Positions 62,460-64,000 of a DNA stretch of 64,000 nt are shown here, piece after piece (positions within the stretch are counted from its first letter, which is position 1; every line of letters begins with the position of its first letter). Source of the stretch: Tsuneonella sp. CC-YZS046 (lineage in GTDB: Bacteria; Pseudomonadota; Alphaproteobacteria; Sphingomonadales; Sphingomonadaceae); contig NZ_CP141590.1 of NCBI RefSeq assembly GCF_035581365.1, forward strand, positions 496,001-560,000, in the 5' to 3' direction. A model generated the notes under the pieces. That model ran no database searches. It was not told the origin of the DNA and saw only the letters and a program-made list of their open reading frames with translations. The position numbers were made by a program, and so were the translations under genes.

Positions 62460-62701
62460 CTATTCCGGCAAGCCCGTTCGTATCCCGTCAAAGGATTGAA
62501 AATGCTTTATTTTCAGGCCATGTGGCTACCGGTTTTTTCGAGAATCGTGGATCGGGAAAGATGATGCGGCGCCAAGCCATCGGGTATCGAGATTGGCTTT
62601 GCCTCGCATCGGGTAAGGCGAGGCTTGCGGGCCCACGGCACTGCCATTCCCTGTGCCACGAATGGCGTGGCCAGGATTGCGATCCGGTGAGAGGGAGCGG
62701 C
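62460..62701. other. Spacer between the MreB-like gene and ccoN
   Basis: No gene is visible. A 7-bp stem, GCCTCGC (62601-62607) with GCGAGGC (62618-62624), lies downstream of the MreB-like gene without a T-run. No FNR-type TTGAT-N4-ATCAA box is present, although cbb3 operons often have one. Confidence 0.5.
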
Positions 62702-63706
62702 TTATCCCGCCAGCATTCGATGGAGCCCGTAAGCCACGCATTGGGTCGGCTGCTCCGCGATTTCGACCCGCAAGCCCGTGGCCGCGGCGATCATTTCGCT
62801 CATCAGCGGCATCAAGGCTCCGCCGCCGGTCAGGACAACGCCCCGGTCATGGATGTCCTGGCTGATCTCGGGCGCTGCGCGTCCGAGCACGTCCCGCACG
62901 ACACTGACGACCTGCTGGATATGTTTCTTCACGACCATGTCCAGCTCGGACAATTCGACTTCGATCGACATCGGCAATCCAGCCCGCAGGCAGCGCCCCC
63001 TGACCGATATGGCGTCCGCTTCGTTGCCATATGGCGCCCGCCGCCTGCCGACATAATCGAGCTTGAGCTGTTCGGCGGTCAGGTCGCCGATCAGGAACTT
63101 GTGGCGCAAATGCAGTTGATCGGCGATGGCCCGATTGAGCGTGGCTCCGCCGATGCGGACCGATCCCGTTTCGCACAGGCCACCGAGCGAAAAAACCGCG
63201 ACCTCCGTAGTGCCGGCTCCGCATTCGATAATCATGGAGCCAGCCGGCTCCTGGACCGGAAGCTGCGCGCCTATGGCCGCGGCAAGCGGCTCCGCCACCA
63301 GTGTCGTGGCCCCGAACCCGGCATCATCGGCTGCGGTCAGCATGGCGTTGCGCTCGGCCTGGGTGGCGTCTGCCGGCACGCCGAAAATCGCTCTGGGCGC
63401 GCGCAGCCGCTTGCGGCCCCCCGCGCGCGACATCGCATAGCGCAGCAATTCCTTGGCCGCGTCAATATCCTGCAACACGCCCCGGCAAAGCGGATGTTTC
63501 ATCTGGAGGTGGGTCGGGGTGCGATCGACCATGGCATGCGCCTCCGCCCCGGCCGCGACGAGGCCGCTCGTTCCCTGCTGGCGAGAGAAACAGCACAGCG
63601 ATGGCTCGTCGAACACGATGCCGTCGTCACGCCGAATAACACGTACGTTGGCGGTGCCGAAATCGATCGCGATTTCTGGTCGCCGGGAGGTAAGGATTGA
63701 AGTCAC
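62702..63706 (-). CDS. Divergent MreB/Hsp70-actin fold protein
   Basis: The 334-aa protein has the actin-fold signatures IDFGTANVRV (phosphate 1), ECGAGTTEVAVFSLGG (phosphate 2, with Glu in place of the usual Asp) and VVLTGGGALMPLM (adenosine). It resembles MreB but is divergent, and no mreC or mreD follows. It may be a second, specialised MreB paralogue. Confidence 0.82.
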   Translation of the reverse strand: MTSILTSRRPEIAIDFGTANVRVIRRDDGIVFDEPSLCCFSRQQGTSGLVAAGAEAHAMVDRTPTHLQMKHPLCRGVLQDIDAAKELLRYAMSRAGGRKRLRAPRAIFGVPADATQAERNAMLTAADDAGFGATTLVAEPLAAAIGAQLPVQEPAGSMIIECGAGTTEVAVFSLGGLCETGSVRIGGATLNRAIADQLHLRHKFLIGDLTAEQLKLDYVGRRRAPYGNEADAISVRGRCLRAGLPMSIEVELSELDMVVKKHIQQVVSVVRDVLGRAAPEISQDIHDRGVVLTGGGALMPLMSEMIAAATGLRVEIAEQPTQCVAYGLHRMLAG

Positions 63707-64000
63707 CGGGTGCGCTTAACAAACCGCGCGGGCTTTGTCTCTTTCCATGAACGCCGATCCTCTTCATTCACCTTTCAGGCGCTGCGCGCCGTCGTTTTGA
63801 AGTGATGGGCAAGGCGGCTCGAAGGCATCCTCCGAGCATGGGCGCCCCTTTAAGAAGCGAATCCCCAGCGCGGGATTCACAGAAATATATTTTCTATAAA
63901 ACAGCAATAATAGTCGTTTGTCTTATGGCAATCGATTGCGCAGGATCGGAACCTGAGTGAAAGATGCTTCATGACAACAGTGCCCGGAGAGGAGCCTGAC
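63707..64000. other. Terminal spacer with palindromes
   Basis: No complete gene is seen. There is a hairpin GAATCCC (63859-63865) with GGGATTC (63872-63878), an AT-rich stretch around 63878-63900, and a perfect 12-bp palindrome GCAATCGATTGC (63928-63939). An ATG at 63972 opens a frame that runs off the window, but I cannot judge it from ten codons. Confidence 0.5.

Noticed and set aside
62490-62515. TCAAAGGATTGA upstream of ccoN as an FNR box
   Set aside because: The half-sites are in the opposite orientation to TTGAT-N4-ATCAA.
1-64000. CRISPR array, insertion sequence or prophage
   Set aside because: I saw no regularly spaced repeats, transposase, integrase or phage structural genes anywhere in the window.
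63972-64000. Start of a further gene at the right edge
   Set aside because: Only ten codons are visible and no clear ribosome-binding site precedes the ATG.

Overview
The window is a high-GC alphaproteobacterial chromosome segment, most likely from the Sphingomonadales. The evidence is a GcrA cell-cycle regulator, the truB-rpsO-pnp order, two large TonB-dependent receptors in a catabolic region, a fused MrpAB antiporter subunit and a ccoNOQP cbb3 oxidase operon. Nothing was searched against a database; all calls come from reading the sequence.

Layout. (1) 1-7.5 kb is core genome: truB, rpsO, pnp, an EthD-like protein, a DUF1993 protein, gcrA, an ABC-2 permease, hspQ and tRNA-Ser(CGA). (2) 7.6-31.8 kb is a catabolic island: TetR, two luciferase-like (LLM) flavoproteins, an alpha/beta hydrolase, two TonB-dependent receptors, a cytochrome P450, a zinc-independent MDR reductase, a HAPMO-like Baeyer-Villiger monooxygenase, acyl-CoA synthetase, thiolase, two SDRs, a MaoC hydratase, a deazaflavin/nitroreductase-family protein, a second EthD protein, an SMP-30 lactonase, a second TetR and a GMC oxidoreductase. 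The gene set fits uptake of a hydrophobic cyclic compound, hydroxylation, oxidation to a ketone, Baeyer-Villiger ring expansion, lactone opening, CoA activation and beta-oxidation. The substrate is unknown. (3) 31.9-35.4 kb holds a DksA-like protein, a small membrane protein and a two-gene aromatic unit (extradiol dioxygenase plus FAD hydroxylase) behind a perfect FNR-type box and a perfect TetR-type palindrome. (4) 35.7-50.5 kb is a stress and bioenergetics block: mrpABCDEFG, a CoA-transferase, a Ca-type P-ATPase, a tandem Usp, a Ca/Na antiporter, a PfkB-type phosphofructokinase and a beta-CASP metallo-hydrolase. (5) 50.5-62.5 kb is a microaerobic and nitric-oxide block: truncated haemoglobin with an NsrR-type site, a CopD-like protein, 1-Cys peroxiredoxin, LysR, a DUF6306 protein, NsrR, NnrS and ccoSI-DUF2189-small protein-ccoPQON. 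(6) A divergent orphan MreB-like protein ends the window.

The strongest new observation is a repeated 15-bp element, consensus TCCACAYRNNGTTGA, present four times between 9795 and 11130. Two copies overlap the -35 hexamer of predicted promoters in the same register. It looks like the operator of an undescribed local regulon controlling the catabolic island, plausibly bound by the TetR at 7640-8347.
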